Part shown: in pieces, positions 1 to 9,775 of the stretch | How the letters are laid out: each line of letters begins with the position of its first letter | Numbering within the stretch: position 1 is the first letter of the stretch | Source: Symsagittifera roscoffensis | Taxonomy: Eukaryota > Xenacoelomorpha > Acoela > Convolutidae | Direction: 5' to 3' | DNA length: 64,000 nt | Assembly: GCF_963678635.1 (NCBI RefSeq) | Contig: NC_087071.1 | Span: forward strand, 44,753,095-44,817,094 | Program-made: the position numbers and the translations under genes | The notes under the pieces: generated by a model | The model's database searches: none | What the model was told of the DNA's origin: nothing | Seen by the model: only the letters and a program-made list of their open reading frames with translations

Positions 1-172
1 TCCAAACTTTGGATCTATTCCCAAGATCGTCTTTTAGTTTTTCATGGTCACTAACCCCTACTTGCCCATGATCTTAATAACCTAACACATAACATAACAT
101 AACGTAACATAACACACATATCACATATTACATGCAGCTTGGTCTTTGGCCTAACACCCTCTCGCACATCAC
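1..172 (-). other. 3' flank of copy A gag-pol (start of pol-ORF2 spacer)
   Basis: This non-coding stretch lies downstream of the copy A gag-pol stop codon. It matches the spacer after the copy B pol (about 26995-27142) nearly base for base, including a short ATAAC/CATAAC repeat run at about 81-116. The element therefore continues past the left edge of the window. By analogy with copy B an ORF2 should follow about 230 bases further left, which is inference. Confidence 0.6.
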
Positions 173-640
173 TCAGCCTATACTTAAGTAATATTTCTTA
201 TGTAGATACACTTGTATGCTCGTATCAGAGAATATCACGTGTACAAGCGCGTACAATTCCCGAGGATGCAGTCTTCCTCTATTTGGATCGTACACTGGAA
301 GCGAAAGCTCCTTCACGTCCATTTCCACAAGGAAGTCCCTCAGCCTCGTCAAAGACAAGACTAGGTTTTCTGGGTCCACGTGCTGCTTCTCTGTCGCCCT
401 CGTTACCAAGAAGCATAAGTACTTTCCCGGTATCTGCGACACCGCCGGGGGTAAGGCTGCTACGCCCCCTATCCCTGGTCTTTGCTTCCAAAGGAATTCC
501 ACGTTTTTATATTCCCTCTTAAAATCTGCCGCTAGCGCCGTCCTAAAACTCATGTCTGCGGTGATAGCTACCGCACATGTTCTGTTTGTGAGTATGAAAT
601 CACTGTCTGTTAGTATTATGTTACTAGAATATTCATTTGG
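173..640 (-). other. Macro-like (ADP-ribose-binding) domain at the end of copy A Gag-Pol
   Basis: Residues about 3050-3195 follow the macro-domain plan in order: an 'AITAD' strand; a helix carrying 'ADFKREY' (family: D..F...F); a 'PGIGGVAALP' turn (family: GEVA); 'KYLCFLVTR' (family: YI..L.TK); a helix with paired leucines; 'KELSLPVYDP' (family: K.L..P..G.G); then a final helix and strand. The closest class I can name is the TARG1/OARD1 type, which removes ADP-ribose from proteins. The glycine-rich 'GCG' loop and the following acidic residue of that class are replaced by 'YDPNRGRL', and the conserved Lys after the T is Arg. Binding without catalysis, or a diverged activity, is therefore likelier. 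The assignment is by motif order, not by a search. Copy B keeps the same region open. Confidence 0.65.
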
Positions 641-3600
641 TAAATTAAAATATGACTCAACTACCCTGCCTATGTCAGGTTTCTTAGGTTCTTCACCTGT
701 TTCTGCTTCTAAGTTTCCTGTTTCTCTTGCTATTCTCAATTTTTTTATTATCAAGTTTTCAGTGTGGGTAAGTCCTACCCCCACTCCCCGGACAAAAATA
801 TCCATCGGCGTCCCCGTCGATCGCATACCGGGTATTAAGTCAAGATTAGAAGCTGGAATGAGAAGTTGTCCTTCCTGGGCAGCCCAGGAAGGATCATCTC
901 GTTCGGTCTTAATGTATTTCGCGCTTTCGCGATCTACGTCTTGAATCGTAACGCTGGTCTTTTCAGGGTCTGATGTCATTTCGTTCAGCCACTCTAAGAC
1001 ACGCAGGTTCGTCAGGTCTTGTTCATTTGACTGCTGTTGCTCATCGTCGAACTCCACCTCGGGTTTCGACCAGTCGTCAACCCACTCATCGTTGTGATCA
1101 TCGACTATGTCAATGTCCTGTGACACTGTTATTTCCTCTAAACCCACTACTTCCTCCACTATTTTCTTTAGATCTATCCTATCCACTACAAAGTCGTCAC
1201 CGTAAGGATTGTATTTCTTTCTTAGTCTCGTCCCGTCTTTCTGACGAGTCTGCATCGTGAACGGAAGATCTGGTTCCATGTTCTTGGGAACCTCTGTCTG
1301 TTCGGAATCCTGCCAATCTTCCTCTGCGTAGGGCAAGGTTTCATCGTCCGCTTCGATCTGTTCGTTTGGATCCAGGTCCAATGGTGTATCCGTACCTTCC
1401 TCTACGACTTCGTTTCCATCGTTCTTCTCCCTGGTGCCTTTTTCATTGACCTCACAAGCAGGATCCATCATTAGATAATCCCCTTCTTCCATGTCTGCAG
1501 GTATACACCAGTCTTCTGTCGATGGATTGTGTGGCTTGATGTTCTCGTAGTGGGCGGCTCGGCCAGTACTCAGTCTATAAAAGCGTCCCTCTTGGTGCAC
1601 CTCTGTAATCATGAAGGGTCCCCTCCACTTCTTCAGAAGCTTTTTTGTCCCTTTCGGTGGTATAACGTTCTGAAATACCCATACGTAGTCTCCCACCGAG
1701 TAAGCCTTTGCACCAGCTGCTTTCTTGTCGAATCTTTTTCTCTGCCTTGCCTGTGCCTGCTGAGTGTTTCGTCTACACAAGTCGTTCAACTCCTGTTGGC
1801 GTCTGATCACATCCCTCACGTAGACCTGTGGGGATGTTTTCTTTCCCTCATACTCTGGGTAGAAGAATGTCAAAGGTAAAGACTTCTCGTGTCCCGTCAG
1901 CATCATGTGTGGACTGACTCCAGTGGTGGAGTGTTGCGTGCTATTATAAGCTCCCATCACCTGTGGAAGGTATCTGTCCCAATCGGTCATGTACCTGGAA
2001 CAATATACCCTCAGCATCGACACTAACGTCCTATTCTGTCTTTCTACTAAGCCATTCGTCTGAGGGTGGTATGTCGTGGAGTGAGCCTGAGCGACTTGTG
2101 ACCGTCTCATAAGCTCTTTCGTAAGCTCGCCTACGAAAGCCGTTCCATTGTCCGATTGAAACGTCATTGGACATCCGTGTCTTGCTATCCACGTATTGAT
2201 CAGGTGGTCGCATGTCTCTTCCGCCGAGGCAGTTATGCAGGGCACGGCCTCTGCATACTTCGTGAAGTGATCTATCATGACCAAGACTTGGTTGTAACCG
2301 CTGTCTGTCATGCATATCTTCTGGTGATCTATCTGCACCACCTCGTTGAATTCAGACGACTCAATTGATTGTAAAGGAAATCGCAACTTCCTAGGATCCT
2401 TGACCTGTTGGCATGACAGACATGCTGTCACCCATTTCTCGCATGCCTTTTTCATCCCAGGCCACTCAAAGCGCTTCAGGATCCTCTGATACACTTTGTC
2501 GATCCCTTGATGGCCCATCTGATCATGCGACCTGAATAATAGTTCTGTCTGATAGAGTTGCGGCAACACTATCGCGTTATATTTGTATAAGACCTTGTCT
2601 TCTTCTCTTCTCCTGCAAGCCACGATCCCGTCCTTGTTCAGATATAATCTCCCCTCCTTCTGCATGAAGTATTGTCTCAGGATCCTATAGATGTCTTCTT
2701 CCAGGTCACCTTTGTCAGGTGCACCGTTTTCTATCCACCTTTTTAGGTTGCTTGTCATGCGATCATTTCTCTGCGCCCTTAGAAGGTCCGAGAGTCTGTA
2801 TCTCGCCTTCAAGTACGTCTTCATGACTCTCATCTGACTGTTCAGCTCGTTGGGCTGATGTGTGTCTTCTTCCATCTTAACGCACCAAATCTTCGCCAAC
2901 GGTTGTGTTTCTTGTTGAAACGGCTGAAGATCAGTCCTGACTACCTCTTTCTGCGGCAACAGGCTTATCGAACGTTTCGATACCGCTATCGTTTCTAAGT
3001 CATCCGCTGCGTTGTCAAAGACTCTTTCGCTTGGTATTAGGTAGCGATCACTGTCAGGATCCTGGTACACCTCTCTGTCCAGGTTTCTCGCCCGAGTTTC
3101 CACTAGTAGCGTGTGTATCGCCAGTTCTGACAGTTCTGATCCCGAGGTCGAATCCCTGTCTGAATAGGTGTTCATTCTCGAGCTTTCTGACTTATCATCC
3201 GTCGAAGGTGTTGTGCTGGAGACTGCACGCTCCTCCAGATCATGTCCGTATTTCCTTCGCATCCATCTGAACTCCCCAGACAAAACTTTGTTCTCTAGGT
3301 CCTGTTTCTCATCAGGAATTTTCTCGTCTATCTCGGACTCCCCGGACAAATTTCCTTGTCCCGGGTGTTGATCTTGTGATCGCTGGTTTTTCTCCTTATC
3401 CTTCTCCCCGGACAAATAGTCTTGCAGCAGATTTTGTTTTACAACTCCACCCTCTTTATCCCGGTCTACAAAGGTGACGGTTTTCTTTCGCTTGCCGCTC
3501 TCCCGTCCTTTCTGTCCGTAAGAAGTACTGGTTAAAATCTCTTGGGGTATTGAGGATACTAGTTGCTGAACTATTGTCCTACAATCCCTCTTGTTCTCTT

Positions 3601-6600
3601 CGTGCTGTTGTCTGGACGGCATGATCTTCACTTTCTCACTGACTGTTAGCGATGCCACTGCTGCTGTCCACTCGGGGTCATCTCTGGTCACTTCTCTTTC
3701 TAACAATCCACCCAGCATCCGCATTACTTGTGGTGTGACTTGCACCGTTTTATCCAATAATGAGAGGCTGTTTATATTCATGCGAGAGAGTTCTTGCTGG
3801 ACCAGGTTCGAGCGCAGCAACAAATCTAAGGGGACTGGATCCTCCTTGGACAGGATCTTTATCTCAGCTGCTTTCTCTACAGGTAACTCAGGATGCCCTG
3901 GAATTGGATGTCCAGACTTATCCAACCATCTCGTTAAGGGAAGCGCTTCATAAGTTTCTTTGTCCAGAAACGAGAATCCCTCCTTTACTTCCGCCTGATT
4001 GGCCTGCTTCTGCTCCAATCTTTCATAGAACTCAGTTTTCTTGCTGAGACTGTCAGCATTCTGATGTTTATCACGCATCCTATGTTCGATTATCATATGG
4101 TAGCCATCTAATCTGACTATCCATCTACCAATATAACTCTGATCCATCGAGTAGGTCTTCAACCAGGATAACGCTCTGTTGTCCACGCGTAACTTGAAGG
4201 GAGCGCTCCCCAAGTATGCACGGTACTTTTCCACGAAGGTGACTACTGCAAACATTTCTGCTTTCGGTGCGCCATATTTCATCTCTGTGTCACTCAAGAC
4301 CTTGCTGCCGTATGCAATGGGACGGAGGACTGTTCTTCCGTTCCATTCTTGCTCTTGATGCAATATTCCTGAGATGGCCACCACCGATGCGTCTGTGTCA
4401 AGAACATACATGCCCTTTTCTGTAGGCATGCCCAGCACTGGCGCTTCGCACAGTTCCCGCTTTATGTTCTCGAAAGCAACTTGTGCCTCATCGTTCCATT
4501 CGAACTTTTTCCCTTTGTTGCGCATCAGCTTCTGCATCGGGTACACCTTGTCCGCGTATCCTTTTATGAATTCTCGGTAGTAATTGGCAAACCCTAGGAA
4601 GCTCATGAGCTGTGTGTCCGTTCTAGGAGCTTTCCATGTCAGCACAGCCTCTACTGCTTCTGGATCTGGCCTCACACCATGCCGGTCCACCATTCTTCCC
4701 AGGTACTTGATCGAATCCCTAAGGATTTCACATTTCGATGGTTTGCATTTCAAGCCTGCTCTTTTCATACATCCGAAGACCTCATCGAGTCGATCAATGT
4801 GATCCTCCAGGGTTGGTGTCGCTATGACTACGTCATCCACGTAGCACATCAAGAGATTCCCGTACTTTTTGGTCACTCCTGTCAAAGCCTGAGCCATCAG
4901 CCTTTGAAAGGTTGCTGTTGCATTGCACAAGCCGAAGGGCATCCTCTTCCACTGGTACAACCCCAATTCGCACGCGAATCCGGTTTTCTCCCTGTCCTTC
5001 TTTCGCAGAGGAACCTGCCAGAAGGCAGAACCCAAGTCCAATGTGGTGAAGAACTTTGCATCACCAAGTTTGGATAGGCTCTCGTCTATTCGTGGTATCG
5101 GGTACGCATCTTTAATCGTTACCGCGTTCAAGTAACGAAAGTCGCAACAAAATCTAAGCTGCCCCCCTTTCTTTTTCGCCATTACTACTCCGCAAGCCCA
5201 TGGTGATTTCGAGGGTTCTATCATGTCGTATTCAAGCAACATTTCTATTTCCGCTCGGCACGCTTCCGATTTATGTGGCGTCATTCGCCTTGCGCCTTCC
5301 TTATGGGGAACGGCGCCCTCTTCTAGTTCGATTTCGTGTTCGACGAAATTACAGCAACCGATGTCCGCCTTATGTTTTGAAAATACTTCGGCGTTCCGAT
5401 CTAGGAGGTCCCGCAATTTTTCAAAATCTCCCTCACCTATTTTTCCTTTTAAATGTTCTATTTCTGGCAAAACCGGTTTGTCAGAATCTAGTTCATATGA
5501 CGAGGGGCGTTCCGGAAAATTCGAGCAGCTTGATAAGCCGTCGTCCGTTTCGGATTTCATTGAAAACAATTTACGAATAGATTTTAATTCATTAATTCTC
5601 TTTAAGATTTTATCTTTATTTGCATGATAAGGACAGTCTTTCACACTATATTTCTTCAAGTTTTGTGTCTCTTCATAGTCGGTCCTCATCGGCAATGCGT
5701 AACCAAGCTTCTTTCCACGCTGGATTGAAACCGTGGTGTCCAGTGTGTTCAACAACACACTGACACACAGTCCGTTTCGCGTTACCGAGAAGCTCCGGCC
5801 TAAAATCACCGAACTCTGACTATTTGGATTCGGTACTAAGCAAACCTGTTTGCTATCACTTAACGAATTTAAATTTCTCATTCTAAAAATTGCTACTACA
5901 GCTTGTCCTGGTTGTAACTTTACTTTTCTATCCAAAAAAACTGGTACCTTATTTTCATCTGTTATTATCCTATTAATTGGTCTCTTAACATACTTTCGGT
6001 CCGGGTTTCTAATCCGTATTAGACCGTTGTTCAAGTCAATCATCACGTCAAAGTTCCTGACAAAATCTCTGCCCAAGATGAATTGGTCGGCGTCGTCCAG
6101 ATTCTCTACCACCAAGAAGCTCATCCAAAGGTTCCGTCCTCCCATGTGAAGGACCGTCACCGGTGTTCTTCCGGCTACGTAGATAGCTCCTCGATTTGCA
6201 GCGGCTAGTCGGAGATTCGTAGGAATCAAGTCTTCCCGCGTGAAGCCCACTCTCTCCCAGGTTTTTATCGGCATCACACTCACCACCGCGCCTGTGTCCA
6301 GAAGCCCTGTGACTCCGATTTTTGTTCCGTTGGTGTCAAGCAGGTGTGCTGTCACATCTGCTTCATATCCAATATGTACCGCGTCTTGTTCCATCATGGC
6401 GTCATGGCCTATCCTGCGGACTTTGAGTTCCTCTTCACCCAAATAGATCTGCCCCATTTGGTCATCATCTGTTGTTATGTAAGTCCTGGTGTAGATGCTG
6501 ATTCCATCCACGTTCAGCATTATTTGATACGGCCCATAGACCTCCAAGTAGCGTCCATGAAGTTTCTTCATGCGAGGGCCACCCGTCGTTAGTAGTGCTC

Positions 6601-9600
6601 GCACAGCTCTCGACTCAGTGCGTGGCTCCACCTGCCTCAGATAATCTGCATATGTGTCCAAATGCATTAAAGTGAACTCTGATGGTTCACTCAAATTTCT
6701 TATTACCTGGTGTCCAGCCACTGAGATTATCGACTGTATCTTCTTTCCTTGCGGCGCCATGCCGAACCTCTTACCGGAGATCACTTTAAGTTTCATATCT
6801 AAACTGCTTGGTGTTTTCGTCTCCTCGAACTCCGTTGCCTCGAAGGTATTCAGTTGCTCCTGAAGCTTTTCATTTTCCAGTTCAAGTTTCACTTTTTGTT
6901 CGATCTCTTTCGTCACCAATTCCTGCTGTACTCTATTTAGAGCATCCTTTGCGGCTGCCTTATAATCGATCTTGAAGTCATCGGCCGCAGTTGCTGGTTC
7001 CGGTTCACGTGCTTCTTCTGTTACCGCTTGCATTTTCTTTGCCGCCAGCATTTGAGGTTCGTCCTTCCTGCGTGCCTCTGCTTCGCTCAAGAGTCGAGCC
7101 TTGCTTGCTTTCACTCCTGACAAAGCTTCTTCATGCCTTGGATGCTTGATGTCTGCCACTGCATCCCAGAATTGCGGACAATCTGATTTAAAATGACCTT
7201 CCAAGTTGCAAAAGAAACACCTCGGGCCAAATTTCGCAATTACTCCTCTCATGAAATCCTCATGATCCAACTCTGACGCATCTTCGTCCTCGAGGCTAAA
7301 GCCTATTGCTTTCATGCCTTGTTTGTAAGCTGGGCATGCTGACACATGATGGTCTGTTGAACTGCAATTAGCACAAGAACGTCTCTTGTCCATATCATCC
7401 CTCGGTTTGTACCAATTGTTCCCTTGGTTAGCTGGTCCGTTGTTAAAATTGCCATAATTGTTCTTGTAATATCCAGATCTCGAAGGAGGTTTCAACAAAA
7501 GATACTCTTTTGATTTGAGCCTCAACTCCTCCGGTGTTGGCGCATTAGTTGATAGTGGTGTGTAATGCGTTGCTAGCATCGTACGAAGTTCATCATTTTT
7601 CACACCATCGATGAATTTTGAGGCTACGGCCAGGTTCATCCTTCGGTTTGACTCATCCGGTTGGCTGCGTCTTCTCAGCATTTCCAAATCATCGAGAAAC
7701 TTGTCTATTGTTTCATCTTCTCGTTGCCTCCGTTTCTCGAAGCGCATCATAGCCTGGTGCCCCTGCACCCCTGATCCGAAACGGTTTAATAAGATTTCGA
7801 AGATTTTCTCAGCAGTGTCACGTTGATACTGTTTCTTGGCCATGACACAGTTCAGGGCTGTCCCTTCTAAGTTGCTGGTGAGCGCGCTGCATTCCTGTCT
7901 CTCAGACAAGTCTTCTTCCTCGAAATTCAGCTTCATTACCTCTATCCAGGTATCAATACAGCCATCAGATTCGTCTTTGTAGCATCTTGGTTTCTTAAAG
8001 ACTCTTCTGGACTTTTCACTGCGTTCATTGGTTCTAGATAACCGCGTCAGGAATGTCTCCAAAGACCTGTTCAGGGGTTCAAATGCTGTGGCAATTGCCG
8101 TAGCATCCCTTGAGAGTCCCGCTTGAGTGTCCTCACACCTTGTCGAAGGCTCTGTGTGCGGTGCATCCCTGCAATCCGAATCACCTTGAGCGTTTCCCGC
8201 TTGGCCCATGTGACTCCTCCTCGGGCTTGTATGCCCCATGTTGCCAGAATCGCTTCTCCCAGTCGCATGTGTGCTTTGCGTTGGTCGTTCGTTCGAGGTT
8301 TGTCTGTTCCCCGCTGAACTCGCTCTACTGTTCGGGCCCCATGCTGTATTACCCCTTTTGGCATAGCCTGATGAACTGCCCCTGCCTCTAGTGGATCCAT
8401 TTGTCTTCCTCCTTTGATGTTCATTGAAGTTCACCCTCGGTTCCCTGCTGGGACCTCCCGAGTTCGGCTCTCCTTCTTTTGGTCCACTCTTGCTGCTTAG
8501 TAGCCCGTCCAACCTATCCATGATAGCCTGCGTTCGCCTCTCCATCATCGCGTCTATCTTTATGTCAAGAGACCCAAGAGACTGCTCTTGCTGTATTCTT
8601 AACTTCTCCATGTCGGCTCTTAAGCGTAACTCCCTCTGTTCCGCCTCTCTTGTCATTCGCGACAAGTTCCTCGTCATATGTTCATCCGTTCTCTCTTTCA
8701 AGCGTTTTTCGCTCCTGTCAACTTCTTGTCTGTTGCGGTTTATTTCTTCCCGCAGCCTTTCTCTCTCAATGTGAACTGCTCTTTCTAGTTCACTCATCCT
8801 TATTGACATTTGCTCGTTTTGTTCTCCTAAACTGTCCACTATGTTGTTTAAAGCTTCCTCTAGTGCTGCCCCGTTATCCACCAGTGGCGTTACTAGTGGT
8901 GGTGTAACTCTGTCGGTCCCAGGTAGCTTCGTGCTGGTAGAGATCCGGGCCTTGACTCTCTGTCTTGACGTTTTATCATTATCTATTTCAGGATCCGCTA
9001 ACGCGTTGCCAAGCCCTCTGGTTCTACTCTCTTCAGGTTGTGGCTCCGAACTTGTCCTAATCGTGAAGTCCTTCGACTGGCCCGGCGTGTTTGCCTCTTT
9101 GCTTATCGTTGTCACTACACCAAATTTATCCATGGTTCCAGTCTCTCTTCCGACGTGTGCCTCACTCTCCTGGATCGAACTATTGAGACTGACTTGAGAT
9201 CCAAAGTCCCCTTGCTCCTCTTCATCCTCTTCATCCTGGGACTCCCCATCGTTTCCTGCTCCTCCTCCCATGCTGAATGGAAAGATGTTTCCGAAGGTGT
9301 TCTTCATTCTTTCTGAGAACGATGATGAGGTTGTTTGTTTTCCAGTTCCGCTTGCCATCATAGTGTTGTCTGTCGGAGATCTTCTAGTTGCCGTTACTTC
9401 AGTTGAGATGTCGGACAGTTCCGACATCTCCTCTCGATCCAACGTCCCGGTGGAAGTGGCAAAATCATGGCCTTGTTCTACCGGAGTAGATTCACTCGCC
9501 AGCCTTCTGCCTCTCCCTTCCAGTCCATTTACTCCCTGGTTGTCGTTCATGGTATGGTCCGTATTGACCTCCACTTCTAATAGTTCTCTTCGCTCTTCTG

Positions 9601-9775
9601 AGGTCTTCTGACTTCTCGTTTCAACCATTCTGCCTGAAACCGTCCCCCTTTTGTCAGACCGGGATCGCTTGATCCAATCCACAAAAGGATCGGTCATCGT
9701 TTTTCTTTGCTTTTCAGGTATGAATTTCCTAGAGCTATTACCTCGTTTTGGTATCCTCGACTTGTCTAAACTCAT
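173..9775 (-). CDS. Ty3-like Gag-Pol polyprotein with C-terminal macro-like domain, intact (copy A)
   Basis: One uninterrupted 3200-codon frame from ATG at 9775. Domains in order: charged Gag N terminus; coiled coil (about 310-430); Gag core (about 590-735); two CCHC zinc knuckles (801-815 and 853-867); aspartic protease with DTGA at 1160-1163; reverse transcriptase with catalytic D1580 and YVDD at 1645-1648; RNase H starting at D1793; an acidic tether (about 1960-2400); integrase with an HHCC finger from about 2417 and a D2483, D2542, E2578 triad. The last pair has the classic 35-residue spacing. An SH3/chromodomain-like patch lies near 2690-2740. It is followed by about 460 extra residues ending in a macro-like fold (about 3050-3195). 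Gag and Pol share a frame with no stop or slip site, so the protein is presumably cut by its own protease. All key catalytic residues are present, which suggests recent activity. Ordinary Ty3 polyproteins are roughly half this length. Confidence 0.95.
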   Translation of the reverse strand: MSLDKSRIPKRGNSSRKFIPEKQRKTMTDPFVDWIKRSRSDKRGTVSGRMVETRSQKTSEERRELLEVEVNTDHTMNDNQGVNGLEGRGRRLASESTPVEQGHDFATSTGTLDREEMSELSDISTEVTATRRSPTDNTMMASGTGKQTTSSSFSERMKNTFGNIFPFSMGGGAGNDGESQDEEDEEEQGDFGSQVSLNSSIQESEAHVGRETGTMDKFGVVTTISKEANTPGQSKDFTIRTSSEPQPEESRTRGLGNALADPEIDNDKTSRQRVKARISTSTKLPGTDRVTPPLVTPLVDNGAALEEALNNIVDSLGEQNEQMSIRMSELERAVHIERERLREEINRNRQEVDRSEKRLKERTDEHMTRNLSRMTREAEQRELRLRADMEKLRIQQEQSLGSLDIKIDAMMERRTQAIMDRLDGLLSSKSGPKEGEPNSGGPSREPRVNFNEHQRRKTNGSTRGRGSSSGYAKRGNTAWGPNSRASSAGNRQTSNERPTQSTHATGRSDSGNMGHTSPRRSHMGQAGNAQGDSDCRDAPHTEPSTRCEDTQAGLSRDATAIATAFEPLNRSLETFLTRLSRTNERSEKSRRVFKKPRCYKDESDGCIDTWIEVMKLNFEEEDLSERQECSALTSNLEGTALNCVMAKKQYQRDTAEKIFEILLNRFGSGVQGHQAMMRFEKRRQREDETIDKFLDDLEMLRRRSQPDESNRRMNLAVASKFIDGVKNDELRTMLATHYTPLSTNAPTPEELRLKSKEYLLLKPPSRSGYYKNNYGNFNNGPANQGNNWYKPRDDMDKRRSCANCSSTDHHVSACPAYKQGMKAIGFSLEDEDASELDHEDFMRGVIAKFGPRCFFCNLEGHFKSDCPQFWDAVADIKHPRHEEALSGVKASKARLLSEAEARRKDEPQMLAAKKMQAVTEEAREPEPATAADDFKIDYKAAAKDALNRVQQELVTKEIEQKVKLELENEKLQEQLNTFEATEFEETKTPSSLDMKLKVISGKRFGMAPQGKKIQSIISVAGHQVIRNLSEPSEFTLMHLDTYADYLRQVEPRTESRAVRALLTTGGPRMKKLHGRYLEVYGPYQIMLNVDGISIYTRTYITTDDDQMGQIYLGEEELKVRRIGHDAMMEQDAVHIGYEADVTAHLLDTNGTKIGVTGLLDTGAVVSVMPIKTWERVGFTREDLIPTNLRLAAANRGAIYVAGRTPVTVLHMGGRNLWMSFLVVENLDDADQFILGRDFVRNFDVMIDLNNGLIRIRNPDRKYVKRPINRIITDENKVPVFLDRKVKLQPGQAVVAIFRMRNLNSLSDSKQVCLVPNPNSQSSVILGRSFSVTRNGLCVSVLLNTLDTTVSIQRGKKLGYALPMRTDYEETQNLKKYSVKDCPYHANKDKILKRINELKSIRKLFSMKSETDDGLSSCSNFPERPSSYELDSDKPVLPEIEHLKGKIGEGDFEKLRDLLDRNAEVFSKHKADIGCCNFVEHEIELEEGAVPHKEGARRMTPHKSEACRAEIEMLLEYDMIEPSKSPWACGVVMAKKKGGQLRFCCDFRYLNAVTIKDAYPIPRIDESLSKLGDAKFFTTLDLGSAFWQVPLRKKDREKTGFACELGLYQWKRMPFGLCNATATFQRLMAQALTGVTKKYGNLLMCYVDDVVIATPTLEDHIDRLDEVFGCMKRAGLKCKPSKCEILRDSIKYLGRMVDRHGVRPDPEAVEAVLTWKAPRTDTQLMSFLGFANYYREFIKGYADKVYPMQKLMRNKGKKFEWNDEAQVAFENIKRELCEAPVLGMPTEKGMYVLDTDASVVAISGILHQEQEWNGRTVLRPIAYGSKVLSDTEMKYGAPKAEMFAVVTFVEKYRAYLGSAPFKLRVDNRALSWLKTYSMDQSYIGRWIVRLDGYHMIIEHRMRDKHQNADSLSKKTEFYERLEQKQANQAEVKEGFSFLDKETYEALPLTRWLDKSGHPIPGHPELPVEKAAEIKILSKEDPVPLDLLLRSNLVQQELSRMNINSLSLLDKTVQVTPQVMRMLGGLLEREVTRDDPEWTAAVASLTVSEKVKIMPSRQQHEENKRDCRTIVQQLVSSIPQEILTSTSYGQKGRESGKRKKTVTFVDRDKEGGVVKQNLLQDYLSGEKDKEKNQRSQDQHPGQGNLSGESEIDEKIPDEKQDLENKVLSGEFRWMRRKYGHDLEERAVSSTTPSTDDKSESSRMNTYSDRDSTSGSELSELAIHTLLVETRARNLDREVYQDPDSDRYLIPSERVFDNAADDLETIAVSKRSISLLPQKEVVRTDLQPFQQETQPLAKIWCVKMEEDTHQPNELNSQMRVMKTYLKARYRLSDLLRAQRNDRMTSNLKRWIENGAPDKGDLEEDIYRILRQYFMQKEGRLYLNKDGIVACRRREEDKVLYKYNAIVLPQLYQTELLFRSHDQMGHQGIDKVYQRILKRFEWPGMKKACEKWVTACLSCQQVKDPRKLRFPLQSIESSEFNEVVQIDHQKICMTDSGYNQVLVMIDHFTKYAEAVPCITASAEETCDHLINTWIARHGCPMTFQSDNGTAFVGELTKELMRRSQVAQAHSTTYHPQTNGLVERQNRTLVSMLRVYCSRYMTDWDRYLPQVMGAYNSTQHSTTGVSPHMMLTGHEKSLPLTFFYPEYEGKKTSPQVYVRDVIRRQQELNDLCRRNTQQAQARQRKRFDKKAAGAKAYSVGDYVWVFQNVIPPKGTKKLLKKWRGPFMITEVHQEGRFYRLSTGRAAHYENIKPHNPSTEDWCIPADMEEGDYLMMDPACEVNEKGTREKNDGNEVVEEGTDTPLDLDPNEQIEADDETLPYAEEDWQDSEQTEVPKNMEPDLPFTMQTRQKDGTRLRKKYNPYGDDFVVDRIDLKKIVEEVVGLEEITVSQDIDIVDDHNDEWVDDWSKPEVEFDDEQQQSNEQDLTNLRVLEWLNEMTSDPEKTSVTIQDVDRESAKYIKTERDDPSWAAQEGQLLIPASNLDLIPGMRSTGTPMDIFVRGVGVGLTHTENLIIKKLRIARETGNLEAETGEEPKKPDIGRVVESYFNLPNEYSSNIILTDSDFILTNRTCAVAITADMSFRTALAADFKREYKNVEFLWKQRPGIGGVAALPPAVSQIPGKYLCFLVTRATEKQHVDPENLVLSLTRLRDFLVEMDVKELSLPVYDPNRGRLHPRELYALVHVIFSDTSIQVYLHKKYYLSIG
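2800..3900 (-). other. Low-complexity tether between RNase H and integrase, with three LSGE motifs
   Basis: Copy A residues about 1960-2325 are acidic and Ser/Thr/Lys rich, with no recognisable fold. The tetrapeptide LSGE occurs three times about 20 residues apart (codons near 3410, 3345 and 3285). It is encoded by the near-identical plus-strand string CTCCCCGGACAAA. Copy B keeps LSG at all three places. The spacing would suit linker or protease-cleavage sites, which is inference. Confidence 0.4.
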
